Position numbers and translations under genes: made by a program
Shown here: positions 1 to 12,380 of the stretch, piece after piece
How the letters are laid out: each line of letters opens with the position of its first letter
Numbering within the stretch: position 1 is the first letter of the stretch
Assembly (NCBI RefSeq): GCF_000264905.1
Contig: NW_006763136.1
Location: 1,889,550 to 1,953,549 of the forward strand
Direction of reading: 5' to 3'
Source of the DNA: Stereum hirsutum FP-91666 SS1
Taxonomy: Eukaryota; Basidiomycota; Agaricomycetes; Russulales; Stereaceae
Length of the DNA: 64,000 nucleotides
Notes under the pieces: model-generated
What the model was told of the DNA's origin: nothing
The model's database searches: none
The model's input: the letters and a program-made list of their open reading frames with translations, nothing else

Positions 1-873
1 GCGTTCTTGATTGCCGACGGCAAGGCGACACAAAGAGCGGCACCTGCCAGTGCTCTACTCCCTCCGACGTCGACGTGTTTCAGCGTGGTTCCTGCTACTA
101 AAACCTCCTTTAGCCCGGCCTAAAAACACTTATACAACTATCGTTTATGCTCCCCTAGTGCCACGTCCAACGCCAGCTTATGGCTCGGAACGAATCTTCA
201 GTAGCATTACCCAACTCGCGAACATTGAACCTACCTTATCTTATTAAAAAAAAAAAAGACTGTTGATTCGTGTAAACTTCATCTGTGAAGACATATAATG
301 GTTTCTTATACTCGATTCAGGTACGGTAGAGCAAGACGTCGAGGGTGAAGGACATTGGTCTCCAGAAAAAAATCAGATGTTTTTCAAGAATTTTATAACG
401 ATCGGCCCGTATGCAGAGGTTCCAGGAGGAAACTTGGGCACGATATAGCTATAGAACGAGGACGAGGGACGAGATGACAACGTTACACTCATCAGAGCTT
501 TCGAGTTGTAGGTCGAGTACTCCAGCAGATCCGTGCAATAAATTGGTAATATACATCCTGTCACGCGCGTCTGCAAATGGTGGAAACATCTGCTCTGATC
601 TCCGAGACCCAGTCATACGCTACTCACTTCCTTTGTCGACCGAGTCTCGAACTTCCAAACCGCACAACGAGTCGTTCAGAATTGGTTCAAAAAGAGGGAG
701 TTTATAACAGCGGACTTGGAATATGGCGGCAAGTCCCGGTCCCATTGGTTGGCGCTTTGTCCCAACGCCACTTGGGAATAAATCGTTGTTTCGAGTTGCG
801 TCACTCTCATCGACCGCTATCATACTCTCCCTCTTGCAGCTCACCGAATACGAGACAAATATCAGATTGTGAT
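1..873. other. No gene recognised at left edge
   Basis: Only short open frames without family features are visible. The last part is probably promoter and 5' leader of the ubiquitin hydrolase that starts at 874. An A-run occurs near 246-257. Confidence 0.4.
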
Positions 874-3545
874 ATGGTCGATCCGCAGGAAGAAGAGCAT
901 GTCAACATGCTTGTCATGATGATGGGGGATCTCGACCCTCAAGTTGCAAGACGCGTTCTTCGAAGACACAAGGGTAACCGAATTTCACTCTTGTACTGGT
1001 AGAGGGTTTCTTATAGTGTACAAGGTGATCCGGAAAAGGCGGCTGCCTCTATTCTCGATAACGATCTACGAGGAGAAGATGCGACGTGGCCCGCAGGCTT
1101 TGGCGCACTGCATGAGACATCGAATCCGACTAGTGGCCCACGAACTCCTCCTCGTAGGTTTCCACTCAGACTGGCTCAAATCCTTGGGGAAATAATCATT
1201 TTTGTCATTGTAGCTTCCAAACCTGAACAAAATCAGTCTGTGATAGATCTCACGATTGACGAGGACAAAGATTTCAAGAGGGCTCTTGAGGCCTCTTTGG
1301 AGACAGCAACTACCACTACTTTTGGTCCAAGCAATCGAGCCCCAGACCCAAACTGGGCCGTAGTATCATCCAACGTGGGTAAAATGTGACAGTGACCCTC
1401 GTCATCCAAAATTCTTGCTAAGTTCCATTAGGCAGAAGTCCCGGCGGGTATATCCCAAGACGATCAGACTCTGAACCGCGCTATCCAAGAGAGCCTGAAT
1501 ACAACGTACCGTGATTATGTCGAGCAGGAGCTGGTGAATCCGCCACCAGAAGAATCGATTCGGAAAGACGACCGGTAATGTTCACACCTTTGTTGTAGCT
1601 GACTTCACGTTTACTCACATCTTGTTACCTATCCATGAAGTCCTGTGGCGCTCCGCGCTACGAATGCCCTGTGCACGTACGCGAGCCTCTTATTTCAGGG
1701 TCTGTTCTTCGTGCCACAAGTCAGGCGATGTCTGTGCCAGTGGAGCACGATTACTCCTGACCCGCCGAAAGGAACACCTGGTTTGCTTGACTTTCTAGAT
1801 ATGTTTCCTGAAGCCATGTGCTAATCGCGTGTTTATAGAAGCCGCAATAATGCTTTTAGTAGAATCCTTTGTCTATATGGATGTGTGTGTCGCCAACAAC
1901 ATGACTGCCGACATCTTGATCGAGGCTTTCTCCGCCGGCACCCCGAGAGACGGCACCGAAAGTCCTGGAGAAGTTTGTTTCCGTAAGTGCTCGTCTTATA
2001 TCCATCGTGAATCCACACGACGACAGCCTTACTGGAGGGGAGCTAACTGAAGGACAGAACTCTTCAGTAAGCTGGCGCTTCAAATAGAGCAAATAGTGTT
2101 CAGCCAGGCCGCTAGCCAATCCCACCAATGGCCCAGGTAACGACAGTACCCCGTCGTTCTCCCTACTATACACTAACCACGTCGTTCCTCAGACTGTTCC
2201 ACTTTAGATATGGCCCAAAAGACTCGGAACCCAATACATTGCCGCTCGACAGCCGCATCGACAAAGCCGTCGTCAGAGTCGACATCCGCGACGGCGAACC
2301 TAGTCACGACCTCATCTCTTGTCTCTCCGATCAACTTTCTCATACTGGCCTCGGCATGGCCCAGCAAGTCATCTTCGAGTCGTCTGACGTTGTTGCTTTT
2401 CAGCTCGTCCGTCACGAATCTCTTCCATTGTATACGGGAAACTCTGCACCGAGGCAACGATTTGAATACCCGAAACACTTGTACCTCGATAGGTTTATGA
2501 AGGAGAATGCGGAGCTGGCGATGCAGAAGAAAAGACAGCAGAAGGACATTCAGGAGGAGGTGCAAAGGCTGATCTCGAAGAAGAGCGCACTGACACACAC
2601 AAATGTAGGTTCCGATTCTCTTGGTTGATGCTCGCATGTCTTGATCAGGCTGTTAATAGGGCAAAGAGAACCTGAAAGACTTGTACGCGACACTATATTA
2701 CTTCGAGAATGTCGCAAACAAGGAAGACCCGGAACGTAAGCTGATTATCGAACGTGCCGCCATGAAGTTGCGCAAGATCGTGACTCGGATAGAGAACGAA
2801 TTGGAGAGTAAGTGACTCGACGAATGTTTCTTTTGCCTATCTTCCGATACACTCTCTGACCTGGGAGAACAGCTATTCAAACTCAAGTCAGCAATCTCCA
2901 AGAACAGGCCGTCAAACTCTTCGACGACCCAGCTCTACAACAGCAACGAGTGAGAATACTTTTTTCTCATGCTTTGAGTACCGGAAGCGCTGATACTGAC
3001 AATGACGGGTCACTGTACAGTACGATCTCCGTGCTGTATTCATCCACGATGGCATACCCGGAAGATCCCATCTCTATTCGTACATCTCTCATGGCTCGCG
3101 ATGGTGGAAGACCGTCGATTATACTGTCACCGAGGTATGGCCTTCCCCTACTCACTTTGTGGGCTCAAGACTCATATTCACCACCAACATAGGTCTCAGA
3201 GGAAATTGTCTTAACAGATGCAACAGGCCTCCACATGGGTGCTGGTCCTTACTTCCTAATATATAATCGTGCTCTATCGGAACACGAAGAAAAGGCAACC
3301 CTGGCGTGGCCTGAAGGTCTCAAGGTCCGTTCTCCATCTATCTTGTGTGGTAACACATTTGACGAGACGGAACGTCGATGTTGCAGGATGTCGCAAAGAG
3401 AGACAGCTACCTTCTCCTCCAGCAGATGCCTCCGGAAATAACGAAGGATGCGTTGGCGATATCACCACCGACGTCGCCATTTCCGTCGTCTCATGTCAGT
3501 CCTTCTTACAGTCCGAAGGAAGACCCTATGGATATCAGTGCTTGA
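874..3545 (+). CDS. Ubiquitin carboxyl-terminal hydrolase, USP25/28-like
   Basis: Spliced deubiquitinase-family protein. The N-terminus is UBA-like (VARRVLRRHKG, spliced over intron 974-1024 to DPEKAAASIL). A SUMO-interaction-like VIDLT core follows, running directly into a UIM (KRALEASLE), then a second UIM (NRAIQESL). This order is the one known from animal USP25/USP28. The peptidase domain begins after intron 1575-1640 with PVALRATNALC, where Cys codon 1672-1674 aligns with the catalytic Cys, although the usual NxGNTC box is degenerate. The His box is SHLYSYI, followed by WWKTVDYTV and GPYFLIYNR, so the Cys, His and acidic positions can all be assigned. Intron 1379-1435 keeps the frame with acceptor ggcag. 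The stop is TGA at 3543. The start at 874 is the first Met before the UBA region. Expected role is removing or editing ubiquitin, possibly on SUMO-modified targets. Activity is uncertain because of the altered Cys box. Confidence 0.8.
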
Positions 3546-3790
3546 GGAAGGTCAGGCGTTGACCATACCCTGGCCACATGCAGGCTGCAAGCGCACAGAT
3601 GAACTTCGAAAGGTGAATGACGGCAGTTACATGATTCGTGGTGTATGTTATTTCGGTACAGTTTCGTGTTTGTACAGATGGAATAGTACAAGATGCTTCG
3701 AAATGGACCATACGAACGGAGTAAAACTACCCTGTAACAACTTTCAAGTTGCGTATCGACCGGATGCACGCTGATGTGATTTAGTTTCAT

Positions 3791-6700
3791 CTATCCCTGG
3801 TCTTGGTCGTTGACCGCATTACTCTTGTGCTTCGGGGTAAACGTCCAGCTTTCAGGAGCAGGACCCAAGAACATCTCGGAGATCTTGACCCAATCTCTAC
3901 TGTCCGGGCTGGCGAGTAGTGTTTCTAAACATCAAAGAGGTACAACATCTGTTAGTATGGCGATTCGAAAAAGCTCGATGTACAGGGCCTGATGTGGAGA
4001 CAAGCCTCGATAAGGGAAACGAGCGAGGCGCCACGCCACAATCGGGCGGCTCGCCTCCCTCAAGCACAATGGCTTGCTTCACGCCAGCCGCTGTATTTCG
4101 AATGTGTCTTGGAGGAGTGGAAACGATAGAGACCACATACCAAGCTCACTCCTGCCACGGAACATTGGAGCGCGATCGTTGATGCGAGGGGGCAAAGCTT
4201 CCAATAGACCTAACATGGTATCAATTAGACTGGGGCGTCTGGGCACTGAACAGTCGTGCTGCAACAAGGGCTCAGCGTACCTATGGGGATGTACCGATAT
4301 TGGAAGGACAGGGCTTCGCATAGATACCTCCGTGTCGTGTTGACGCCAGCGGTATCCGAGCCGAAGTGACTAAGTTAGAAGCAAGAAAGAATTGCATGTC
4401 CGGTCAATTTGTGGATTGGCATAGCGTCTAATTGGAAGAAATTGTGTCTCACGTTAACCCGAACTCAGCGTACTGGAGATTTGAGTCAGTATGAGACGCC
4501 AGCCAGTCAGATACACAGTCGGAGGCTCGGATGAAAATAGGCACTACGATACTTACCTTACGGATGAGATCCAATCGTTCGACAGCGCTAATGTCCCATT
4601 CTCTCCTCTCCTTGATCTCGGTGAAAATCCAGGGCTTGATCAGGGCACCTCTCGCGACCATTATTCCATCCACACCACTCTCTTCAACACAGGACCAGTA
4701 GCCCTGAGCAGAGAAAGCATCGCCGCCACCGAAGATGGGGATGCGTGGAACTAGAAAGACCGCATATCTCAATCATCTTTGACATATATGGATTAAAGAC
4801 TGGAGGGAGAGAATGCTCTTACGGTCTTCATCCGCTTCGCGCGCCCGGACGGCATCGACACACTCGCGTATGTAAGCCCAGTCCGCGAGCTTCGCATACC
4901 TTTGCTGACGCGTTCTTCCATGGAGCTAGAAAGCAAACGTGTTAAACTCGGAAAGCACGGTCACGAGAGGCGAGTACGAGAACGAGAAGGTATTTGTAAA
5001 CACGCTAGAATGACATACGGTCATAGCAGCTACGTTCCACTCTGATGCAATCCTGGGCATGAGCTTATGAGACGTGTTGCGACCCTCGCGAACGCCGGTC
5101 CGTAGTTTTACTGTCAAGGGGATCTCGCCCAGCGCTCGATTCATCCCAGTCAGGATTTTACCCAATTTTCCCGGCGCATCGAGCACTATCGTCACAGAAC
5201 CATGAGAGGCCAACCGTTAGCAACAGTAAAAGGACCCCGGAGGATAACCATCGTGGGGATGGGGTGCCCCGGTAAAACCGTGCAGGAGGTTGTTATTCAA
5301 AAACTCGGAACACGCACGCGCCGATCCACTTCCTGTCTTGAACACCAAATCAATGGGACACCCGCAGTTCAAGTCCACGAAATCGATCCCTCCAGCACAC
5401 TCGCGTGCAATGACCTCTGCGGCGGGTGTGAGTAGTGATGGTTTATTGCCTGCGAGCTGAATGCCGAACATTTGCTCGTCCGGGTGGCGTCGGATCAAGG
5501 ACCATTCTTCCTTGGAGGCAGAAAGGAAGGAGTTGGCGAGGCCCACTGATTTGTTTTCCGTCAAAAAGGATGCGTAAGGAGGATATTTGGAACAGGAGAG
5601 GCATACTTTCGCCGCATGTGATGTCTGCGCCGAGGGAGACGGCTAGCCGACGGAAAGGCTGAACCAAAAAGGTATTGGTGAGTGTCGACGTCCGTTGTAT
5701 GAAGTATAGAGCATACCAAGTTCCCGACGGTCGTTAATGGTGCGCTAGAATCGTAATCAGTGTTCAAGTTATTTTTAGCGAACTGTAGTTGAACAATCCC
5801 ACAGGTCTGAAAGGGTTGTAATTAGAGCTGAAGTCGCTAGGAGTAGAGATGGATTTGAGCGATCCCACATGTTTTATTACTCCACACCAGTCGCTTCTTT
5901 TCGACAAAGCGCGGTCGAACATCAGGCGTATCAGCCTGAGCAGCAGCCTCGACATCGGAGTATTTTGCCGGTGCTGGGAGGAGTGATGGAGATGGCGGCG
6001 GAACCTCCACCATATCCTGTTCAGGTTCTTTGAAGATGATAGCAGATTCCGTATCCTCCTTTGATGCCGGTGTTGGCGGGTCCTTTGGGGTGGCGTCGGC
6101 TTTGGCTTTAGCACTGCTAGCATTCTCTTCGTCTTTAGCGTCTTCGAGCTCCTTCAAGTATGCAGCAGTGATTGGAAGCGGATACTGAATGGAACACCAA
6201 TCGCATATCAGTCTTCCACAAGACCTTGATGGAGAACTGATTGAACGAAACCGACCTTCTTTGTTCGTAAAAGTTTCATAGTTTGTCCATCGAGATAATT
6301 TATTTCCGTAGACGATCGTAGACTGTTCGACCTTTTGCTGTCATCTTGAATAAGCGACAATTTTCCATCCTCTTTGCGAACATGACCGCCGAGAAAACGG
6401 CATTTGAAACCATGTCGGCAGGCCCCTGTTTCTTCAAAGTTTGGGCAATGGGTAGAAAAATCGACGGAGTCTTGAGCACTGTCCACCGCGGCCTCCATGT
6501 TATTTTCGGACCCGGTAAGCTTCACAAAAGGAGGGGTGTCGGTTAGAGGGTCGGTGATATTGAAGTAAATATCTCTTGGTTTTGCGGCAAGGTAAGCCGG
6601 AATATCGTGGCTAAACCGACATCTAGCAAACACACAAGCACAAGTCAGACATGTCGCGTCAAGACGTACGGAAAAGTGACAGATGGAGGACGTACTCTGC

Positions 6701-7120
6701 ACCGAATTCGCAGTCTCCCCCAGTTGCGACTCTCCAACAAACGTCCACATCATCCTTCGTCTTCTGCCATCTTCTGCCTTTATTCATGCCGCGATTCGCC
6801 TTCTTCTCCTCTTTTGAGAGCTTCCTCTTCTGCGAGTTGGTGAGCTTCTGCTTTTTGGCTGGAGGCTCGCCGTCTTCATTGCCGTCATCATTGCCATCGA
6901 GCCCATCAGCGCTACGAACGGTGTGCCTGGTGCTGCCTTCGGCAGCATCGTCGTCAGCTTTGGGTGCGAGCCGTGCGGCATCTGGTGAGACGAGATATCT
7001 AAAGGTACATATATCAATCCGGCTGAGGCCATGCAAGCGTGGACAAATATGCGTAAATACATACTCAGCCTTGACTGGAGCAGTCCCAGCTGGATAGGCG
7101 TCTGATGTCGCGGTGGACAT
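3791..7120 (-). CDS. DUS3: tRNA-dihydrouridine(47) synthase 3
   Basis: FMN enzyme that reduces uridine in the tRNA variable-loop region. It begins [12 protein letters not shown] at 7120 and has a Lys-rich stretch ([19 protein letters not shown]). Two CCCH zinc fingers follow: the first runs from [10 protein letters not shown], across a splice, to CRFSH, and the second is [16 protein letters not shown]. Both are specific for the Dus3 branch. The catalytic domain has [17 protein letters not shown] with the active Cys, then the spliced [45 protein letters not shown] and [15 protein letters not shown]. The C-terminal tRNA-binding part includes [20 protein letters not shown] and [19 protein letters not shown]. 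The stop is TAG at 3791-3793. The last intron (3925-4140, 216 nt) is longer than most here. It ends about 245 bp past the convergent ubiquitin hydrolase stop. Confidence 0.9.
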
Positions 7121-7654
7121 GCCTGGTAGCGAAAAGTTAACGTTGAGGCGAAGAAAGCAAACAGGACGGAATTTGTAAATTATCGACGCGTACATGCAGC
7201 AGATTAGATAAGATTAAGACGCTTTGCTTCCGCCGACTTCCAAAATCGCCGTGTGCGTCTGTTTTTGATTGGACGCCACGCTTGCGGGGTGGCACGCGTA
7301 ATATCGACGGAAAGCAAACCCATTTTTTTCTCTCATATTAGGCCATGTTTGATCCAACGTAGACTTTTACATTCAAAGGCCTATATGGTGAGGATCTGGC
7401 ATTGAATGCAACGGTTCACATTCGAACAAACATGGCCTATTTGCCTCTAGAATTACAGCACGAAATTCATCAGATTTCTCGTATGCAACAGGAAAATATA
7501 TACATCGAACAGAATTTACAATGACACAGCGACGAGGCAACCGAAGAGACTGTAATTGTCGACTACTACTCAGAATAGGATGTGCAGCATGAAAGGTATG
7601 ATACAGTAGAGAGAGGGAATCGTGCGTTCAGCTTCTCTGAGAGAGATCAGGGCT
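7121..7654. other. Spacer between DUS3 and desaturase
   Basis: Holds the DUS3 promoter and 5' leader, the foldback element at 7341-7437 and the desaturase 3' flank. No gene seen. Confidence 0.5.
7341..7437. mobile_element. TA-flanked foldback/MITE-like element
   Basis: A 97 bp stretch bounded by GGCCATGTTTG and its exact reverse complement CAAACATGGCC. TA sits immediately outside both ends, as a TA target-site duplication would leave. The complementarity extends inward: 28 of 36 positions pair when the arms are compared, including a CATTCAA block. It carries no coding capacity. The form fits a small non-autonomous Tc1/mariner-type MITE. No second copy was noticed in this window, so the assignment rests on structure alone. 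Confidence 0.5.
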
Positions 7655-9524
7655 TTAGCGACTTCCCAATCGACGGCCGGTTTCTTTCTTCGCAGGGCGT
7701 CGAGTAGCACGACCCTGCTTGTTGCGATAGAACAATATGTCGCCTGGGTACCAGTGAGCAGGATCGTAAAGCACAACGGGTAGACTGCAAACGAACCTTC
7801 GTCTTCGACGAATTGACAGGCATTGTAATTATCCCATAGTGCCTTGAACACGGGCGTATCACAGGTAGCGTAATGCTCGCCGAGGAACTCGGCGAGGTAT
7901 TTCGTGGCCTCGGCTCCGTGGTCTGTAACAAAGGGTTGTAAGCATCAGATCCTCATCACAAAATAAGACAGCAGGAAACACATACACCACGGCATCTTGG
8001 GAAAGAAATGATGAATGACGTGGAAGTGAGCAACATCATGAAGGAAGAATCGGCCCTGCCAGCCAAGGAAAGGTCGGTCCACAGTAGCTGCCGCGCCGCG
8101 CGAGAAACTCCACTCTGTATAACAAGAGTCAGTTACATAGAAGATAGCTTCAGAGGATTGTCGAGGCTCACCAGCGGCGCGGTAGTGAGGAAGGTCTGGT
8201 GCAGTATGATGTAGATACGTGATCATTATGAACCAATGCGTGACGCAGAGCCACGGGATTCCATAGAATTTGATGACTTGGGCAGCACTGAATTTAGCGC
8301 AAGCCAAATAGATCAGGAAGATCATGCTAGCGATTCCTGCATTAGACAGAATGACAGCCTGCCGCTGTTCCTTTTTGAAGAGGATAGATTGGGGATCGAA
8401 ATGGTTGGTCCCAGCGGGATAGTGCTTTTGCCCAGAAACGTTGAACACTAGATGGCCAGCATTGCGCGATCAGACAGTGCAACTAATTATTGAATGAAAA
8501 AACGTACGAAGATATGCAGGGAATGCCAATAGCTGTTGGCGGACGAGCATGAAGAGAGTATACTGTGAGAGCCGGGGTTGAACAAAAATATAGTGAAAGA
8601 GGTGGAATATTAGTTACGAACGAGCGGTGTGTCGCCAAAATATTCCTCGTAATCAATAGTCTGGTTCTTATCATCTTCGCGTGGGATGCCAAGATCGCTT
8701 CGAGTCTTGGGGACGTAGACTTCATCTTTTTCCATAGAGGCATGGTTCATATGGTGTCGATGATGCGAAATCTTCCAGCTGAAAAAAGGCGTAAATAACA
8801 GGGTGTGCAGCTGGCCGCAAACGTCAGACACTTATAAAGAACATCAAGACAGATAATCTAATATTTCTCACTATCTGATGGTGGAGTAGTCAATTCACGA
8901 CCGTTCAGCTCAATATAAGTAAAACACTCACATAGCCTACGACGTTACATAGCATCTTACTGTCTGAAAAGGCATTATGACCGCATTCATGGCCTGCAGA
9001 AGAGTTCCAACGGCCATCAGGATTGGAGGCACTTCGAAAAAAATTGGAGACGAACCGATAACCCACAACCCCGTGAAGATCAAGCCCTGGAACCACCAAC
9101 TGATACGAGGTCAGAGCCCATTGAGGTACATATCGTGATAACTTTCGGACGCTTACTACACGGCCCAGGTGATCCAGCGAGCCAAATTGACTTCGAACGG
9201 AGAGGCCAAACCGCGGAAGGCCAGGAGATCAAAGAACGGGTCGATGAACATGGCCAAGCGCCACACGGAAATAGCAATGGCCACGTCGCGGAGGAGGGCT
9301 AGCATACTTCTCAAAGTATTGCGGACAAAAAGACGGTCGGGAATAGCTGCTTTAACCTCGGAAATAGACCTTGAAACAAGTTAAACTAAGAAACGTCTCC
9401 AGGACATTAAGACTCACCAGTTCATTGGCGTGTATTCCGGTAATTCGTCTTCCCACGACTGGATAGGGTACGGACCAGTGGAGGCGACATCATCGAAGAT
9501 TTCAACAGTCGTTGTACTGGTCAT
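7655..9524 (-). CDS. Delta(12)-type fatty acid desaturase
   Basis: Membrane di-iron desaturase of the ER that introduces the second double bond into oleoyl chains. The start at 9524 gives MTSTTTVEIFDD, then SWEDELPEYTPMNW. The three histidine boxes are present: HECGH (in AGHECGHNAFSDSK), HHRHHMNH (after WKIS, before the acidic VYVPKT stretch), and HVIHH (in HVIHHFFPKMPW). Hydrophobic segments lie between boxes, for example MIFLIYLACAKFSAAQVI. The C-terminus reads DTPVFKALWDNYNACQFVEDEG, spliced to DILFYRNKQGRATRRPAKK, stop TAA at 7655. The family includes delta-12 and omega-3 enzymes, which share these boxes. I favour delta-12 but the regiospecificity cannot be read from the sequence. Transcribed divergently from the esterase at 10.2 kb. 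Confidence 0.85.
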
Positions 9525-10168
9525 AGTAGTAGTGGTGAGCTGAAGAGCAAGAGGAGGGAGATGCGCAGTTCTGAGTTCTGCTCTCTTGCCTTTATCATAT
9601 GCCGCTGATAGTATAGATCGCAAGAAATGAGGACTATGGACGTCTGTGTAAGAGTATTTTACCTCCATTTGTCAACCGACGACATAGGATCAAGGATGTC
9701 GGCATACACAGGGCACGTACGGCAGACGTTAGCATGCAGGAATCGATTTAGTCCAACTGATACAAAGGCTAACAGCCATGAGGCAGACACCGTGTCTGGA
9801 CAAACGATGAGATTAGATTTGTTGGAGCAGAACTCCAAGCCTGAGGTTCTGACGGAGCGCTAACGAATGTCAGAAAAGTCTATCCCGATATGCACAAACA
9901 GACGCCGCCCACGCACAAAGATCGCCTCGTCAATGTGTGAAATTCGGACGCGTTTGACGTGCGTATGTCCGTGAGTCCTGTAGGCTGCTCTTTCCGTAAA
10001 GCTTCACACGAAAGACCCCGAAACCGTGTTATTTGTGTGCAAGATGAGACAAGACGCCTCTGCAAGTATGCGCGTTGACAGAATACAGCCGTTGAAAAGA
10101 TCCTCACTCAACCTTATGGCCGTTTTCAATATCATCCGCGTTCAAGATCTCTGACAGCGCACTTTACC
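9525..10168. other. Divergent intergenic region
   Basis: Lies between the divergently transcribed desaturase and esterase, so it should hold both promoters. No conserved motif or gene was recognised. Confidence 0.4.
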
Positions 10169-11384
10169 TTGAATTTTCGCCTGCCCATGCAAGCTATGTC
10201 CTACGTCCCCACTCCTACCGTAGATGACCTCAGCATCCTTTGTCCTGACCTTCGAGACTTTATCGCATCATTTCCGAAAACAATAGAGACTGCGACAAGT
10301 GCGCGGGCGGCAATGAAAGCAATGCGTAGCATTCCCCCTCCTCGACCCTACGACAATCCCAACTTAGATCGACTAGACCTCCAGATTTCGAGTCCAAACG
10401 CTTCTCTCGACCAACCACCGGTCACCGTAAGGATATGGAAACCAAAGAGCGGAGGCGAGAAAGAGCCACTTCCCTGTGTACTCTGGATGGTGAGCAACAT
10501 TGAATCGCAAGTCAGCCCATTCAATTAACGTGCGATTTGGCTCGAAGCATCACGGTGGCCTCTTCTCCGCGGGGCCTCGACGCTTGGACAACTTCTGCGG
10601 GAGGCTTGCGATAGAGGCTCACGTAATCGTCGTTTGTCCTGCTGTTCGTCAAACTCCACAATACCAGTTCCCCGCTCGTGAGTGAATAACCCTTGTTCTT
10701 GTACCCAAACGCCTTTGACAAAGCGAGGTATGGATAGCGCTCGAAGACGCGTACGAGACCTTCCGCTGGCTTGCAACGTCGCCTGAGAGTAGCGAACTTG
10801 GAGTAGACCAGAGGAATCTAGCGCTGGCTGGGTCGTCCATAGGAGGTACGATGGCGGCTGGCATGTGTCTTCGTTTGCGAGATGAGGGCAACACGGATGC
10901 CCTGAAACTCCTCATTCTCGACGACGCCGCCGTGACAAACATCCGGAGCACATACTCCTCCACGTTCAACCCCATAAACAGGATCTGGAACGCAAACTTG
11001 ACCAACTATATGTGGCAGTTCTACCTTCCTGCCGACGCATTGACTCCGAAGGCTCAAGAATACGCCGTTCCGGGACGAGCCAAGAATTTGGCTGGCATCG
11101 CTCCTCGTACACTGATATTATGCGCCGAATGGGACGACTTACGCGACGACCTGATCATCTTTGGATCCCGATTGCTTCAAGCTGGAGTGCCGACAGAGAT
11201 TCATGTGAGGCTTTATGCGCATTGCAACGATACTGAGTAATTATTTGACATGTGGTTCACATAGACGTACCGTGGGACATTCCACGTTTCCGACAAGCTC
11301 ATTCCCAATGCCAAGGCAAGTATTCAGAAGCTGAGAGATGTTGTAGAGGCCTTGAAAGCGGCGTTTTCTTCGAAAAGGCTTTGA
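10169..11384 (+). CDS. Alpha/beta hydrolase, HSL-family esterase
   Basis: Predicted carboxylesterase of the hormone-sensitive-lipase group. The oxyanion HGG motif is spliced (intron after CVLWM, resuming HHGGLFSAGPRR). The nucleophile elbow is GSSIGG within LALAGSSIGGTMAAG, where family members usually have GDSAGG. The acid is in CAEWDDLRDD and the His in RGTFH after a further intron. It ends EALKAAFSSKRL, stop TGA at 11382. The segment matching the usual YRLAPE motif reads VRQTPQYQFPAR, a clear departure from consensus. There is no signal peptide, so it is probably cytosolic. In-frame Met codons at 10169, 10187 and 10196 are all possible starts. The last gives MSYVPTPTVDD and is the most protein-like. 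Substrate unknown. Confidence 0.75.
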
Positions 11385-12380
11385 GGCGGTGGAGATGTAT
11401 AGATTATTCTTCGATACGACCTCTCGAAAGCAGAAATTCTGCCTTTCCTTGAGACGGTTCTCAGACCCTGTAAATCGATCATGCAGCCATGAAAATGATA
11501 AGTAAACGAGTAGTGAAGAAATGGGCGAATTTCACGTCGACTCCCGGGTCAGCTCGCCAAAGTGCACGTTGGCAGTGCATGCTCGGATCGACCTTCCTGC
11601 CAGGCTTCCAGCCTCAAAAATTCGAGCCTCCTGCCATCGATATGCTTTTTGAGCCCGATCGACACGACGTCACGATGTACAGGCAGGTAATATTGCCGTG
11701 AGCACGACTCTAGAGGACCACGAAACTGATTGCAAGTGTGTCTGGCATGGTCTATCACACTTTGCTCGCCTGCGACGTCGGACATGATGTCCGATGCCAT
11801 TGTTACGACAAAAAGAACGCAATTATAGACTACACGTACATTATCTCCTCACTGAGGATGTGGGTCGAAACTCACTAGAAAAGAACCGTGCAACATTATG
11901 AGCATCAAAGACGTTTCGTTGAGAATCATGAACAATGCCAGGTACTTGCTCGGTTCGAGTTAGAGACTAATCTACTTGAGTAAGTAGTGTTCCTCGCTTG
12001 CTTGCTCGTAGTATTTCCACCATCAGTATGAGGCGATCTTATGACATTGAACCGAGCCCAGAGCTTGGTGACGAGGAAGGGCCTGAATAAGACAATCGTA
12101 TCTCGAATCAAGAACTTTGACACATCTGCAAAGCGTGCCAGTACTTCCGGCATATGCCGAGCCTCTCGCATCAGTCAGCACACGACAGATTGGCGCGGTT
12201 CTGAAGCTCAACCGCTCAGAACGTCTATACCTGGTCTTTCAACTTCAGGTAACTCTAATCCAAGGACTTAAGTGGGTCAAGTTTGCTTCTCGCCGCACGG
12301 GGTACACACTCCAGTATGAAAGGCTAATCGGAGAAGGCACTCGTAATGTTCTAATCAGATTCTCGTCGTGAAAATGTCTA
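11385..12380. other. Intergenic, no gene seen
   Basis: About 1 kb between the convergent esterase and ABHD-like genes. Open frames here are short and resemble no family. Confidence 0.4.

Noticed and set aside
2173..2637. 154-codon minus-strand open frame
   Set aside because: Antisense to the ubiquitin hydrolase exon with conserved motifs on the other strand.
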